64,000 nt of DNA from Paulinella micropora (GCA_019918135.1 WBZZ01002673.1:1-64000); one strand, 5' to 3'. Counted from the stretch's first letter, positions 18,988 through 31,130 are shown. Notes: a model not told the origin generated them from the letters alone. Translations and numbers: made by a program.

Positions 18988-19415
18988 TTATTGTAAGATG
19001 ACGCAGTAGTCAAAAAGTCCAGTTGTAGCGCCGCTCACCGCGCGGGCTCCCCCGCTCCCTTGCTTCCTTGCCTTCTGGTAGCCTCCCGAGTCCTTTAGCT
19101 TCCCGGCTCCCAGCCGCCTACTTGACGCCGCTTGAATCTGCCGCCCGGGTCGTAGAACCACATTGGCGCCGCGCGCTCCATCCATCGTCGCTACGAGCCC
19201 AAGCCTGAGCTATGGTCGCTGTAGCTGTCGCTGTCCGCCCCACGGCCGCGCCCTTCACCTTGATCGTCGTTGGTCTCACCCGCCTGTTTCCCCGCCTTCG
19301 CGGAACACCTTTTCCCCTTGACTGAGCTTAACTTATTCGCCCCGCTCGCTACCTTCCCTTTCTTTTTCTTATTTCTGCGACTTGCGCTCTTCGCCTTTTA
19401 TGTCTTTTTCTTCTC
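18988..19415 (-). pseudogene. GC-rich basic linker between gag and protease of element A
   Basis: Downstream of gag on the minus strand. It is Lys/Arg/Ser-rich in all readings (for example LRPGRQIQAASSRRLGAGK) with no motif I know. Same sequence at 37150-37577 and 55416-55843. Confidence 0.4.
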
Positions 19416-20276
19416 AACTAACGGTTTGAGTGGGCTATCTTCGTTTTGCTCCCCCATCCCTGAGACTTCCTTCTCTCTCTCTCTCTTTCCTGATCTGTAT
19501 GCAGCCCGCAAAATTGCCCTCTCAACAGACCATAAGCTGCCTCTCGCAACAACACATTCTCACTCTCCATGTCATCAGTGCACACAAAACATTGCTGCTC
19601 ACCTGACACTCGCCCCTCACATAGACGATAGATGAATCTCTCTTGTACTACCTGCACTTTACCCATGTGTGCCCTCTCCTTGACCATGCCTGCTCTCTCT
19701 CGCGATCGTAACCATCTCTCCGCCTTTCTGGGCGTCATCAACACTTCGTCATCTGTGTCAGAGGTGTCTGACTCACTCACCCTACCTAACTTTCCATGTG
19801 CCCTTTTTGCTCTCTTCTCCTTCTCTCTTGGTTCTTCCTTCTCACCTGGCTCTTCTCTCGCCTTCTTCATCTTTTCATATTCACGTAGTCTGTGCTCACC
19901 CCCACACATCCTGCACTCCTTCTCACATGCTGATAACACATGCCCCTCCATGTTACAATTGAAACATTTCTCTTTCTTCAACATCTTCTTTCTCGTTCCT
20001 GCTCCTTTCCCTCCCCCTTTATTGTTAGTGGTGGTGTATTTAAACCTACAGTTAGATCTATCACAGCTGCCTGACTGTTCAAACATGTAGCACACCCCAG
20101 GCACACTACGCATAGTGACTGACCCCTCTGTGTGAGCAAAACGACACTCATCCCCCCACTTGCATCCACTCTCTCTCTCTCTCTCTGAAACCAAAAACAC
20201 ACACCTCTCTGCCCTTCCTCTCTTTTGTTGGCATCTTTCCCTGCGCGTGCTTTTTCTTTCTTCATCTTCTTCTCTC

Positions 20277-20488
20277 TTTCTTTATTTCTGTCTCTTTCCA
20301 ATGCTTTTTCTTCCAACTCCTACCACCAATCCTCAAAAGACCATGCATGCTGCTTCTTATTCATCTTCAGCGTGCTCATCCATTTCTTTATTTCTGTCTC
20401 TTTCCAATGCTTTTTCTTCCAACTCCTCCCACCAATCCTCAAAAGACCATGCATGCTGCTTCTTATTCATCTTCAGCGTGCTCATCCA
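20277..20488. repeat. 106-bp minisatellite in gag, two units
   Basis: Two tandem 106-bp units starting TTTCTTTATTTCTGTCTC and ending GCTCATCCA. The other two tandem copies of the large unit carry three. Confidence 0.95.
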
Positions 20489-21299
20489 TCCTCCCCAATC
20501 CTTTCTCACCCCCTCTGACGCATACTTAGGGTTTTGTAAGGCATTGGTGATTATTGTTTCCATTGTTCTGTGGGGTGTTTTATGGCATACTGCCTTTAGC
20601 TCTTCATCTAACGCAACAAACGCATCAAAGTGCGGAGCATAATCACACCCCTCATCAAATGTCCATGCATTCATCGCATTTATTTTGTCTTGCACATCTT
20701 CCTCACTCACCTTACCAAACCTTTTGGTTAGTCTTTCCCACACAATGTGCAAGTTCTGACCAAAGTCTGGTGAGGTGTCTCTCACCAAATCTGCCACACT
20801 CCTCTTTGTTTTACCTACTAGCTTATCAAACACAAACGAAAAAGCTTCCTCTCTCTGTCTTTTCATCTCATTCTCCAAACTCTCCTCATATGCTACTATC
20901 ATTCTGTCTTCCTTCTCTTTTTCCTCTACTTGCTTGTTGCTCTTCGTCCTGATTGTTGTCGTTGCTGGTGTGGAATAAGTAGGTGAAAGCTCACTTCCCA
21001 CTCTCCCTCTCTCCTCCACCTGCTCTTTTCCTCCCTTTTGCTCACTCTTACCCTATCTCCCCCTAAAGTAGGCTGCCTTTCTGTCTCAGTAAAATAAGAG
21101 GTAAGGTTTTCTTTGTCTGTAACAGTTTCTGATTCTGAGTCTAACTCAGCTTCCTCTTCCTCCTCTCTCAACCCTTCTTTACTCTCTCTCTCTCTTGCTG
21201 CTTGCTTTCCTGCTCTCTCTCTCTCCCCACCGCCACATGTAATTGGGGACTTGCTTTCCTTTGCTATGCAACGCACTTACATTACTCTCATGAACTAAC

Positions 21300-21986
21300 A
21301 TAATGTGTTCTTCTGGGATCTTGAGTGCCCCTTTGAGTCTTTTGGCCCCTAATGCCAAACTATTTCCCTCTGAAATTGCTTGAACGGGGTTCTCCCGTCA
21401 TGTTGTCCTTTTCCCGTCCTGTTGACTTTGTTTTTGTCCGTGCCTCTTAGAGTGCTAAAACTCATTACGAGGTATTGCTGACTTGTTCTTTGAGTTTGTT
21501 TTAGTAGCCACAGTGCAGCAGACCAGATTGTGTGCTATACAATACAAGTTATATCTACAATACAATACTAATACATACATACAATACATAATACATACAA
21601 TACATACATACAATACCTACAAAATTTCCTACATGCAATACATACAATACATACATACAATACATCCATACAATACATACGTGCAATAATATACAATACT
21701 AATACATACATACAATACATACATACAATACATATACAATACATACAATACATAGATTGCCACTTTGTGGCTTATTCTACTCGGTTTATTCCTATGTGGC
21801 TGCCACTGGCTGGGCCCCACTTGTCTAAACATCAAAAACAGCAGAATACGTATCAGTCCGTTTGATAAAAAATGCCAATTTTCCCACCGTTTTTGGCGTG
21901 CTTTTTTGCAGCAAACATTCACCTCCTAGGATCAAAAATTCAACTACTAGAACTACACTACAACTTGAAATAAAAAGTGACGCAGC
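21300..21986. other. Spacer between copia A gag and the LINE fragment
   Basis: Contains a (TACATACAA)n microsatellite (about 21535-21754) and no recognisable gene. The 5' LTR of element A would be expected here, but I could not delimit it. Same layout at 39567-40252 and 57833-58519. Confidence 0.5.
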
Positions 21987-24504
21987 ATGGCTGACCAATC
22001 GAAACCTACTCCATCGAGTGACGAAATGTCATTTGACTTGAAAAAAAATTGCTAACCTTAATGCAATGTTACGTTATAGTTTTTTGACAATCTCAAAGCT
22101 TCGAATTCGTTGCAAAAATCAAGTTCCGACAAACGTTCAAGCTCTTTATTAAGATCACTGCACTAATCTTAACTGCAGTGGGATTGCTAACGTGGACAAC
22201 AACATAACGTCCTGTGCAACAAAAATCGGAAATGAACTGAAAATCAATATGCAAGTAGTAGGCGATACTAATTGTAATGACACTTGCCACTTCGCAACTC
22301 GCGTGCAATAAAATATTCTCTCTTGCTCTCCGCTAGCTGAGGTTTAGATAAAATCTACTACAAATGTCATTTTAGACTTCGTATTGAGGTCACATCTAAG
22401 ACAAAGAATATGTACAGCCAAATTCGAATGGCTGTCGTAACTTTCATCCTCAAGTTAGTTGTAATTGAATTGAAGAAAACAATAAACAACCTGGAACTTC
22501 AGCTGACTAAAGTGGTAGTGGCTGAGTTTCACAATATGAAATCTCCAAAAAAAAATTGTAAGAGAATCCATATTATAAAAAACATCATATGAAGATCAGG
22601 ATGTTACAATCTCTTTATTTCAGTAAAAAGAGGAAGATATCCTATCTGCTAGGTTCGGGATTCGTTTAAACTACTCATTATCATCCTCTTCCAAAATTTA
22701 ATTGTATATCTCTGGGATGATATCAAGATCCTGATCATCTGCTAGATATGCAGATACATACTTAAGCGTATGTTTTTTCTCCTTATTATCTGTAGAGTTC
22801 AGGAAATCTTCCTCTTTTAGTGGATACAAAGAGTCTGCAGAATTTATAAAGTTAGAAGAAAAATATAACTTTTCACTATCCTCTACTGATCGCTCTACTA
22901 TGAGAGCTCGTTCGCCTTCGCCTGAAATTGATAAATTGAATCAGAAAGCTAATCACAAGAAACAGAGAATCTTATCGCAGTCTGTAAAACGCAACCCTAC
23001 GTGGGGAGATATGCTTTCGTCCCCTGAGTCGGATGATTGCATTAGCGCCAAAACTAATGACTAGAAAGGCAGTCGGGAAAACAAACTACACATACTCAGT
23101 GACATCGCTATTTATGAAGATGTTGAGATAGCCAGGCTCAAGGAAGAAAACAAGGATTACGTGAACGCTTGGATGCTCTTCCCCATGCTAAATCATCTGG
23201 GCACAAGATAATTAAGGAAGATTTCATTCTTTTTGCAGGGGAAAGGTTCCAAACCTTGGTGGCCAGCCTCTGTGAATTTTAGTGTATTATTTCTAAAAGG
23301 TGACAAAAATCGTTTTTACTAACTTAACCAAAACTAACGCAATGTTGCGCTTGTCAAACTTGTCAACGAGTGGATTAGAATGGTAGTGACAAACAACCAA
23401 CGTAACGATCCTGTGCATTTAGCTATCCTGGCTGAGTTTATGAAAGAAACACAAAACAACTTCACTTTCTGATTTCACATCTTATTTTCAACCAAGGAAG
23501 AAACACGTTTGTTAAGGAGGTTGCAAACAGCTACCGTGAAGCAAGAGTGCTTACCAAACCCCTTACTGATAATTATTTCCAGCGTTGATAAGCAAAGCAC
23601 ATGATACTTTACACAACTTATCGACTCTGCGTACTCCTAACCCTACCTGCCAGTATAGATGTTCTGCTTTAGTTAGACAATCAGCAATTTTCAGTATTTC
23701 GAACGAATACTCACTATTACAGAATCACATTCTAAAATGAAACATGAAATTAATAACAAACCGGACCTAATTACGAATATTTCTATTAAGAAACAATAAT
23801 ACTCAATTTGAGATTGTTAATAAAAATACATGATACCATTGCTGAACCTACCTAATCGTTAACAAGGAGTAATCCAAAAAGTAAAGGATTGAAACATATT
23901 ACCAATTATTGCATAATAAAAAGCAATAATAACATGATTACGATGAGAAAAATAGTGGATAAACATAATATCTATAATATCATTTTGCAAAAGAAAAAAG
24001 GTCCGCAGGCAAAAGGCATCACCAGCAAACAAAAAGTAATAAATACAGAAAAACCCTATTGAAAAAGTGCTCTCGAGCATATGGATAGAAAGGAAAATAG
24101 AAATATCACTCCTCCACACAAGATCATATCATCAGTGAGGTTTGGAACCTATAATGTCCATGTTACCAGACCTGAAATCTTGTTGGAAATGCTAACAGAA
24201 ACAATACTACACAGTGCAGTTGATGTGCTAGCAACTCAAGAGTCATGGTTGAAAAAAGATAGAACTGAAAACATAGTGTATGATGCTCTTCTAGCACTGA
24301 ACATAAAAAACAAATACGTGTTTGTTTAATACAGAACCTCAAATGAAGAAGGAGAAGGACAAATCTTACTGGTACGCCAATCAATTGGCAAGGTGGCAAA
24401 GGTCAATATTAACAATTACATTGATAAAAAAGACAAATTGCTCCTAGACGAGACTCAGTGGATTTCCACAAAGTGCTCCTAGATGAGACTCAGTGGATTT
24501 CCAC
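21987..24504 (+). mobile_element. LINE (non-LTR) fragment with endonuclease domain, copy 1
   Basis: AT-rich stretch with several short plus-strand coding remnants. The clearest is 24081-24329: FGTYNVHVTRPEILLEMLTE followed by AVDVLATQESWLKKD, the two leading motifs of the APE/EEP endonuclease of LINEs (the N in TYNV and the E in QES), about 30 residues apart as expected. The same frame is open upstream from about 23856 with one TGA at 24060, and continues past TAA 24327 with SNEEGEGQILLVRQSIGK up to a TAG near 24482. Earlier remnants are MADQSKPTPSSDEM (21987; one extra A in a run shifts it here), a coiled-coil-like peptide (22410-22592) and MRARSPSPEIDKL (22900-23064), possibly ORF1. No reverse transcriptase follows, so the element is truncated after the endonuclease. 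Confidence 0.55.
24440..24504. repeat. 30-bp direct repeat at the LINE/copia D border
   Basis: GCTCCTAGAYGAGACTCAGT plus ten more bases occur twice with a 5-bp spacer, with one difference. It marks the point where LINE coding similarity ends. Also at 42705-42769 and 60972-61036. Confidence 0.8.
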
Positions 24505-24549
24505 TTATTGACAAACAAGTCTGATGAAGAATCAGAAGTAGATGGTGAG

Positions 24550-26310
24550 TTGGGGATACATCACATGGCCATTATGATGATGGAGAGAAAGAGAGAAGAG
24601 ACAGACAGAGGAAAGAAGGAAGACGACCCCCTCCCTTCAACTAACACTCTCATACCACTTTTATCTCACGCATCTAAGCCACCTGGCGCAGGAAGTAGAG
24701 AGGGGAGAGGTGATGAGGGTAGTGTGCATGGGGAGAACAGAAAGGACATGCATCATCTATACAAAACGCCTCCACATCACTCGCCTCACTATTCCACCCC
24801 TTCACGAGAATAAGTTTATGACCACCCTTGATATGGCTAGCGACCCAATCCCCCTCAACCAATTCATACCTTTGGAAGGGAATTGGGCCCTCAGACTTAC
24901 AAGGGTGGGGTACGTAAAAATCCTCGTGAAAGGGTACAACCCTGTCACCTTACGTGAAGTAGGTGGGCCACCCCTTAACCTCCATGGTAAACCAGTACGT
25001 ATAGATAGTTGTCACGTTACGAATATCAAACAGTGTGAGGCAACAGTGCCAGACACAGGTGTTCGGTGTCCATGGAGGTTGAGGGCGGCAAGAAAGGGAG
25101 TAAAAGGTGGAAAATGTGCAGCTAGATTAATAGACCACGACTTCTGTTCACTCCACCTTGACCAAGAGAGGAAAAGAGAGGGGATACTAGCCACGTACAG
25201 GGAAAAGCTGAACTTATGATTACTTCCCCCTCATGATGCTATGTACTATGAACCTGCCACTTTGTTTGCTCATGTCACATTGTGGAGAGAAAGTGTCACC
25301 TCTGTTCAACCCAGCATCACAACCACTCCCCCTATGCGTGTAGTAGTAGTAGTAGTAGTAGTTGTTGTTGTTGTTGTTGTAGGAGTGATAAGAGCGGAGT
25401 AGGGGGAGTAGGGGGAGAAGTAGGGGGAATATAAGTAAGGGGAGTAGGGGGAGGAGTAGGGGGAGTAGTAGGCACGGGAGAAACTGGATTGTCTGTATCT
25501 CTCTTGTCTGTGTCGACTTTGACTCACACGACGTCTGTGCAACCTACCACTGTGTTGCCTAACCAATCTGTGTACCGTGTGTTGCACGCACCTTCACCCT
25601 CACCTTTATTTAGACCTCCTGTGGTCACGGTAGAAAGAGAGCCAGGAGAGACCACAGATCACTTGCCAAACAAGCCTAGCGCTGAAAGTGGTAACGTTTG
25701 GGTAAAGGAGGGTAAACGGGTGTTGAGTGGTGGAGGATTACCCCCTATTGAAGAGATACAAAGGTTAGTCAATGCTCTCAATCAGGGGCTTAAGAACAGA
25801 ACAATGAAAGATGGGTTGATTGCGAATCAGGAGGGAGAGTATGACGAGTTTTATACAGAGATGTATTGTGCTATGCATGACTGCGTCATAACTCTTGCTA
25901 CTAAACACGATAACTCATTTGCATGGGGAATTGTCTCGTCATTCCCTTACACAGTGAAAGAGATAGAGGAACTCGAGGCAGTGTTAGGTGGCGTAACACC
26001 GCCAGAGGGGGATGAGCCTCAGAGCCCACAGGATACAGACACCACCACTCTAGAACAAACACAGGATAACCAACACACTGAGTGTTCCATTATGTTGATG
26101 GACGGCAACCCTGGTCACAAAACTGACAATAACACTATAATGTGGGTAGACGATATTGGTGCAAGCGAAACACAGTCCCCATATAGGTCTACATTTATCA
26201 ATCTCAAGAGAGCCCCACAGAAATTCCGTATAGCGAAAGGGAGCATAAGAACCGAGTACAAAGGAAAGGTTCTAATGAACCTGTCAGCTTTATACCAACT
26301 TCTTTGTTAG
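24550..26310 (+). mobile_element. Copia element D, gag and front of protease, copy 1
   Basis: Ty1/copia-type fossil on the plus strand. The gag part (to 25219) ends in a Cys/His box: KQCEATVPDTGVRCPW, GGKCAARLIDHDFCSLH, DQERKRE. This resembles the widespread small C-x(n)-C...C-x2-H zinc-binding motif of the QCxxxTxxGxxC...YCxxH type. A spacer with a TAG/TTG microsatellite and a G-rich tract follows. The second frame (25489-26310) encodes a linker and helical domain (EEIQRLVNALNQGLK, EEYDEFYTEMYCAMHDC-like) and ends with a copia protease-type segment containing GAS and FRIAKGSIRTEYKGKV. The element stops inside protease, where the LTR-like arm begins. Broken. Confidence 0.6.
25337..25470 (+). 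repeat. TAG/TTG microsatellite and G-rich tract
   Basis: (TAG)n then (TTG)n to 25380, then AGTAGGGGG-type repeats (25397-25470) with at least six runs of four or five G, enough for G-quadruplex formation. The antisense SPYSPY-type frame is an artefact of the repeat. Confidence 0.85.
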
Positions 26311-26465
26311 ATTATAATTGGTAATGTAATTCAATAGGCCCTATATTTTTCACAATTGAGGACCTAGAATTTAATTATTAGGACTGACATTGGTCAATGG
26401 ACTTGAGTTATTGTGATTAGACTGATTAGGTCAATTGTAGCAATCAGGTTAAGACACGCGCTCTT
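26286..26465 (+). repeat. LTR-like inverted-repeat arm, left, copy 1
   Basis: About 180 bp from GCTTTATACCAACTTC to GACACGCGCTCTT, present in reverse orientation at 32727-32894 with about 90% identity and an 11-bp length difference. The right arm sits just after the RNase H end of copia A, where a 3' LTR is expected. Confidence 0.85.
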
Positions 26466-26946
26466 CGATCCCGACGTACTACCAGATAACATGATGACTT
26501 ATTCAGTAAAGCGGTTTACCACGATCGAATAATCCATAAGGAACTTATCGAGTCCAATAAAACTACTTTAATGACAATGAAAAGTCTGTCAGAACTAAGA
26601 GTAACTGACCGACGGTAGAGATGATGTTCTAGTTATTCTATAATGAGGATTAGGTTTAGTAATGACTGGTAAACGTAATCCGTGAAATAAAATAACCGGA
26701 AATGAATAGTTGTTATATTCTCACCCTTTACCATTCTACACACCGATCTAGAAAGGTCTAGAAATATAGTGTCACAGTAACGCCACTTATTCTGGCAATA
26801 TGTAGGTAAGATTGGCATTTCACACTAGTCAGTAAATATCCGGTGTGCAGTGTCAGGTATTCTAATCCTAACGGTCACTAGTGATATTAGAGTTCCATCA
26901 GGGAATATTAATAATGTAATGATGTAGTATCATACTACAATACCCC
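26466..26946 (-). repeat. Candidate 3' LTR of copia element B
   Basis: On the minus strand a GGGGGG run (26941-26946) is followed by TGTAGTATGATACTACA and about 470 bp of AT-rich sequence down to the edge of the inverted-repeat arm at 26465. A purine run followed by TG is the usual start of a 3' LTR. I found no matching 5' LTR at the other end of B, so this is tentative. Confidence 0.3.
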
Positions 26947-27291
26947 CCGTGAACTCAATATCACCTGGGTAAATTGAGTGTCATAGAATATGTCGAGCAT
27001 TAAAATCTTCAACCTCAAAGATTTGCGAAGAATCAACAAAATTCACCGCCTCGCCGGGCGAGCAGACGAAAGTGATCATAGCACGCAAGCTCACTACTAT
27101 AAGTCCTTCTGCTTTGAAAGCAATGTTAATGAACTTCGCAAATGACTTCAAGTATTAGCTGGAGCTCCAAGTTCAGTTGCTTCATTCCACAAACGGTCCA
27201 TCAAGCGGTGTTGTAGCTGGGCTCGTAACGTTCGCAACCCCTCCATCGTAGCACTTATAACCTCTCCTTCATAGCGCTCGTAACCTCTCCT
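26947..27291. other. 3' flank of element B with a 23-bp tandem repeat
   Basis: No gene. CGCTCGTAACCTCTCCTTC-type units of 23 bp repeat about four times (27248-27340), reaching into the RNase H reading frame. Same at 45511-45603 and 63740-63833. Confidence 0.7.
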
Positions 27292-30200
27292 TCATAGCGC
27301 TCGTAACCTCTCCTTCATAGCGCTCGTAACCTCTCCTTCTGAGGTGTTACCCCCCTCCCGATTTGGGGGTTCGCTTGCGACTGCGCCCTTCTTGGCCCGT
27401 ACCGGAGGGTAAGGTTCAATCGCCGGTCCATGAGAAGGAATCAAATCGTCGTCATGCTTCAAATAATCATCGAGCTTGACTGTGAATTGATCCACAAGTG
27501 CGCGGTATTGTGGTGTCGGCAGAGGCTTCGTAAACAAATCAGCCAAGTTGTCGCTGGATGGTATGCACCGGACGATCACTCGTTTTTCACGCACTTGCTT
27601 CATGACGTAATAATGCTTGATGGCAAGATGACGGGAACGCGGGCCACCCAGTCCGTTCGTAGACACGATGATTGAGCCGCGATTATCCTCATGAATCACC
27701 GTCGGCCGCGGGATTGGAACGTTGAGCTCACATAAGAAGCTTAGCACTGCAATAGCCGTCCTCGCGCAGTTAGATAGGGCAATAACTTCAGCGTCCATGG
27801 TCGATAAAGCCACTGTAGTTTGCCGTCGAGAATTCCGATGAATGGGGCCGGTCAACATATGAATCTCACCATTACACGATCGCCGCGTGAAGCGGCAGTT
27901 GCCAAAATCTGAGTCGGAGTACGAATTAAACTCGAAGCTTCGCGGGTCGATGTTGGCGGGGAAAAACAAACCACGCTCCTCCCGTAAGTGTCGATAAACA
28001 CGCCCAACCATAGAGTACGCGACGTCGGGTGCCTGGTGACCGAAGACGCTCAACCTATTAACAGCGAACGCGAGATGGGGCTGAGACATTGAAGCCGGCC
28101 AAATAAGCTCACCAATGAGCTTGAAAAGACTCCATTGACGTAGGGGAGAATCAGCAGCAGCTGGGGCGGGCTCCTGCACGGTCGCCGGGGTAGGCACAGG
28201 GTTGGCATTCGCATAACCACGATCGCGCAGTAGTCCACGAATATACGCACGTTGGTGAATTAGTAAGCCAGATTCGAATCGTTTGAACTGAAGTCCGGTG
28301 AAACCTTCACCTCCCCCATAGCCTTGCAGCGGAACTTGTGCTCGTCCAACTTGCGTTTGAGATTCTCATACTGCACAGCAAGTTTGCAAAATCGGTCTTA
28401 AGCAATAAGACCCAAGGCAGTGACGTACGACTGTCGATAAACGCAGGTGGGAAGGATTCATCGTTGCCTGAAAGACAGAACACACATGGGTCCACAGTAG
28501 ATCGGGCATAGCCAAGCTTGCGTAGAAATCGAGCCATATGGTCATGCCATCGCCGACCAGCTTGCGGGGACCCATATAACGCCTTCAGTACACGCCAGAT
28601 AGCGTACGGGTCGTCTTGTTTTTTGAAGTCGTCTGGCGGGATTGCAACACAACGTCCACCATGTCAGCATGTATGTATGCCTGACTGAAGTCGATGACCA
28701 GAAAAAGCATACACAGTCCAACCATGATGGCGCAGAGCAGCAGAAGCGTCCGATGATGGGCCACATGCGTTGTCGTTTCGTATGGACTAAAGTGTTCATA
28801 CTCATGCATGCGATTGCCAAACAGGACGAGCCTAGATTTGTACGGTGTCTCACCGGTAGATTAATTCTGTTTTATTGCGTCCACAAAGCCAGTGTGGATC
28901 GGAGCAATGTTGGCTCGTCGAGCATCCTCTCTCGTCGCCCACTGAACACAGTTAGCCTCGTATAAACCATCAATCTCCTTCTTGCGTGCCGCCATAACGT
29001 TGCTGTCAAGCCTCTTCTGCTTTTCTGGTACCCGAAGCACATGTGTAAACAAACAGAAAGACACGTCGTCGTCTGTGTCGTCAACAGATACATTGACCTC
29101 ATCGCCGTTGTTGTCGTTGTTGCAGACGTTGTCTTCGTACGCCAGCTTCACGGAATGCGATGAGTGATGAGGAGGGCGAGGCTTGCGAGACCTTTTCCCA
29201 TCGATAATGTTCTGTCCTCCCACGTTCCCATCGATATCTCTAGGTGCCTTTGGATGAGCAAGGGGAGAGCGATTGAGAGGGTGAAAGTGTACTGTGTGTA
29301 CCGTGTCGTGCGTTGCAGATTGTTCTGTTGTCGCGAGGGGAGCAGACGAAACCACCGGCGACGCGTCGAAGTCACTGTTGACCCCAATCTCGTACACACT
29401 TCTGTCGTTATTGTGTTCTTCTTCCGTCTTATTAATAACGAGTACCTCCTCGTCCTCTTGCTCCGTTTTTTGCTGCAAAATGTCACGATGTTCCCGTGAA
29501 GTTTGGCCAACTTTTTCCAATGACTGGACCGGTTGGAGTCGCGGTGGGTCGTCGAACGACCAAGGTCGCTCGTTTACGCTAGCATCTATGCCCCTAGTCG
29601 ACTCATCAAATTTCACGTTCCGCACCTCGACGATCTTCCTCGTAACAGGCATGAAAATGCGATAGAGGCGTCGAAATATATTGTACCCCGTCAGTGTCCC
29701 TGGGATAGCAATAAGTCGCCCTTTCTTTGCATCCTCAACTCGCACAAAAGCAAGACAGCCAATAGGGCGTAAGAAATCAAGAGGAAACGAACGTCGAAGT
29801 GTAACCTCACAACATAACCATTCTAGTTGCCCACTCTGCCAGACACATCTCCTCCCAAAAATAGTCAGGCAGTTTCGCATCTAGCAGCAAAGCAGTAGCA
29901 CGACCCCCATTCGTACGCCATTGTCTTTCTGCTTTGGGATTCGCTGTAGGTTAGTTACGTGGCGTTGTCTTCGGTATGATGCCTTTCGTCCCGCAGAACG
30001 CCTTGAACAGGTTAGACACGAATTCACCATCAGTACGAATTTGCTTGACCCTTTTGTTTGTCTGAGTTTCGAAGAACGCAACAGACATCTCTATTACTGA
30101 CTGATATCGCACTGACTCTCTTGTAGGCTGATAGACAATGAATCCAAACGATCCCTTCGTTTCACTGATGCCAAGTTGGTAGCGGTTCCCTTGAAGCGAC

Positions 30201-31130
30201 TTGACGGGCCAAGGTCCCCTAAAGTCAACATGTAATGACTCGCCAAGTTCGAACTCGTTGTCAATCTGTTGGTTCCCTTTGAAGTATGCATTCCTTGTCG
30301 CCTTTGCTTGCAGACACGGGGCACACTGGGTCGGTAGCTTCGTTCGCCAGTTGATTCCGGTAACAGTCCTGTTTGCCTTCTTTGCCAATAAGTCCATGAC
30401 TTCGACGTTGCCGTGCGCAGTCATCCTGTGCCAAGTCATAGCAGGCACTGGGGCCTTTGTAGCATTGGGATTTACCGAAAATATAACCATCGGTTTGTCT
30501 TTGTCGCGCATAGAAGGCTGAAACCCGTTGCAATCCAATGGCACGTCGCCCTCTTCGTCCAATCTGTATAGCTTGTTCGACATCATACGAGAGCGACAAA
30601 GGACCAAAGCAGGGTCGATGTGTAGAGGAGAGCGTAGCACCACTGCTTGATTGTTTTGAAATACCGTTGCGTAGCCGAAGTCGTAATCTAACACGCCAGG
30701 CGAAATGATATTATATGGTGTCTTAGGAAACACAAGAGCGTCCTTGAAGTCGAAGCCAGTTGCGTCCCCACCACCGTCAAGTACAGAGCTTCATGTAGAA
30801 CTTCATGACTCTTGTTGCGAGCAGCTAAGAGTCTCCCCCTCACTTTGTCAGTGAACACTAATTTTCTTCCCTTGCCCACTTTTATGGCTCATGCGTACTT
30901 CTGTTCCTCCAGACAAACCGAGTCGCTCTTTACATACTCACCCCCATAGGCCATGATGACAGTCCTAGGGCAGCCGATCCACCGTCTGCCCATCCGCTTG
31001 GAAATCTTGGGGACCGCCACAACGTAAAAACCCCTCCCGTCCTGGATGTCGACCAGGGACAAAAATCCCGCATCGAAACACACAGCGCAACGCACCATTT
31101 TTTCTTCCTGCGCTTCGTGAGCTTTCTCAT
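27292..31130 (-). mobile_element. Copia element B, copy 1
   Basis: Ty1/copia fossil with the usual order protease-integrase-RT-RNase H on the minus strand. From 5': a Cys-containing start (31130-30889), the end of protease (FPKTPYNIISPGVLDYD), GAG-pre-integrase and integrase core (30733-29951: WHRMTAHGNVEVMDLL, CAPCLQAKATRNAY, ESLHVDFRGPWP, QIRTDGEF), the integrase C-terminus with a long acidic linker (29880-28861: NVKFDESTRG), RT pieces (about 28853-28250: FLVIDFSQAYIHADMVDVVL, FLRKLGYARSTVDPCVF) and RNase H (28197-27292: NSYSDSDFGNC, VALSTMDAEVIALS, IHEDNRGSI, SRHLAIKHYYVMKQVRE, DLFTKPLP). No gag is attached. Broken in about five places. Confidence 0.85.

Larger units (their letters stand above)
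18710..21276 (-). mobile_element. Copia element A, gag part only (left edge of the array)
   Basis: Ty1/copia-type fossil. The gag region (21276-19418) has an acidic N-terminus, a UBN2-like helical segment (IVWERLTKRFGKVSEEDVQ, HFDAFVALDEELKAVC), a CCCH-like finger (CKWGDECRFAH, then a weaker CYMFEQSGSC...C), a retroviral zinc knuckle (CFNCNMEGHVLSAC) and a Cys/His box (QQCFVC...GQFCGLHTDQER). The pol part that should follow leftward is missing because the array begins at 18710. Broken in a few places. Confidence 0.75.

Noticed and set aside
19632-20090. Plus-strand Ser/Leu/Phe-rich ORFs opposite copia A gag
   Set aside because: They are shadows of the charged minus-strand gag and change in step with it between tandem copies.
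21987-24504. Alternative genetic code (TAA/TAG as Gln) in the LINE region
   Set aside because: Some TAA and TAG codons sit in otherwise open frames, but TGA codons and frame changes occur as well, so decay explains it better.
25306-25587. Minus-strand SPYSPY repeat protein
   Set aside because: It is antisense of the AGTAGGGGG repeat within copia D, with no independent evidence.
30889-31130. Separate Cys-containing host gene upstream of copia B
   Set aside because: It is on the same strand and directly upstream of B protease and integrase, without splice signals or its own promoter; more likely part of element B.
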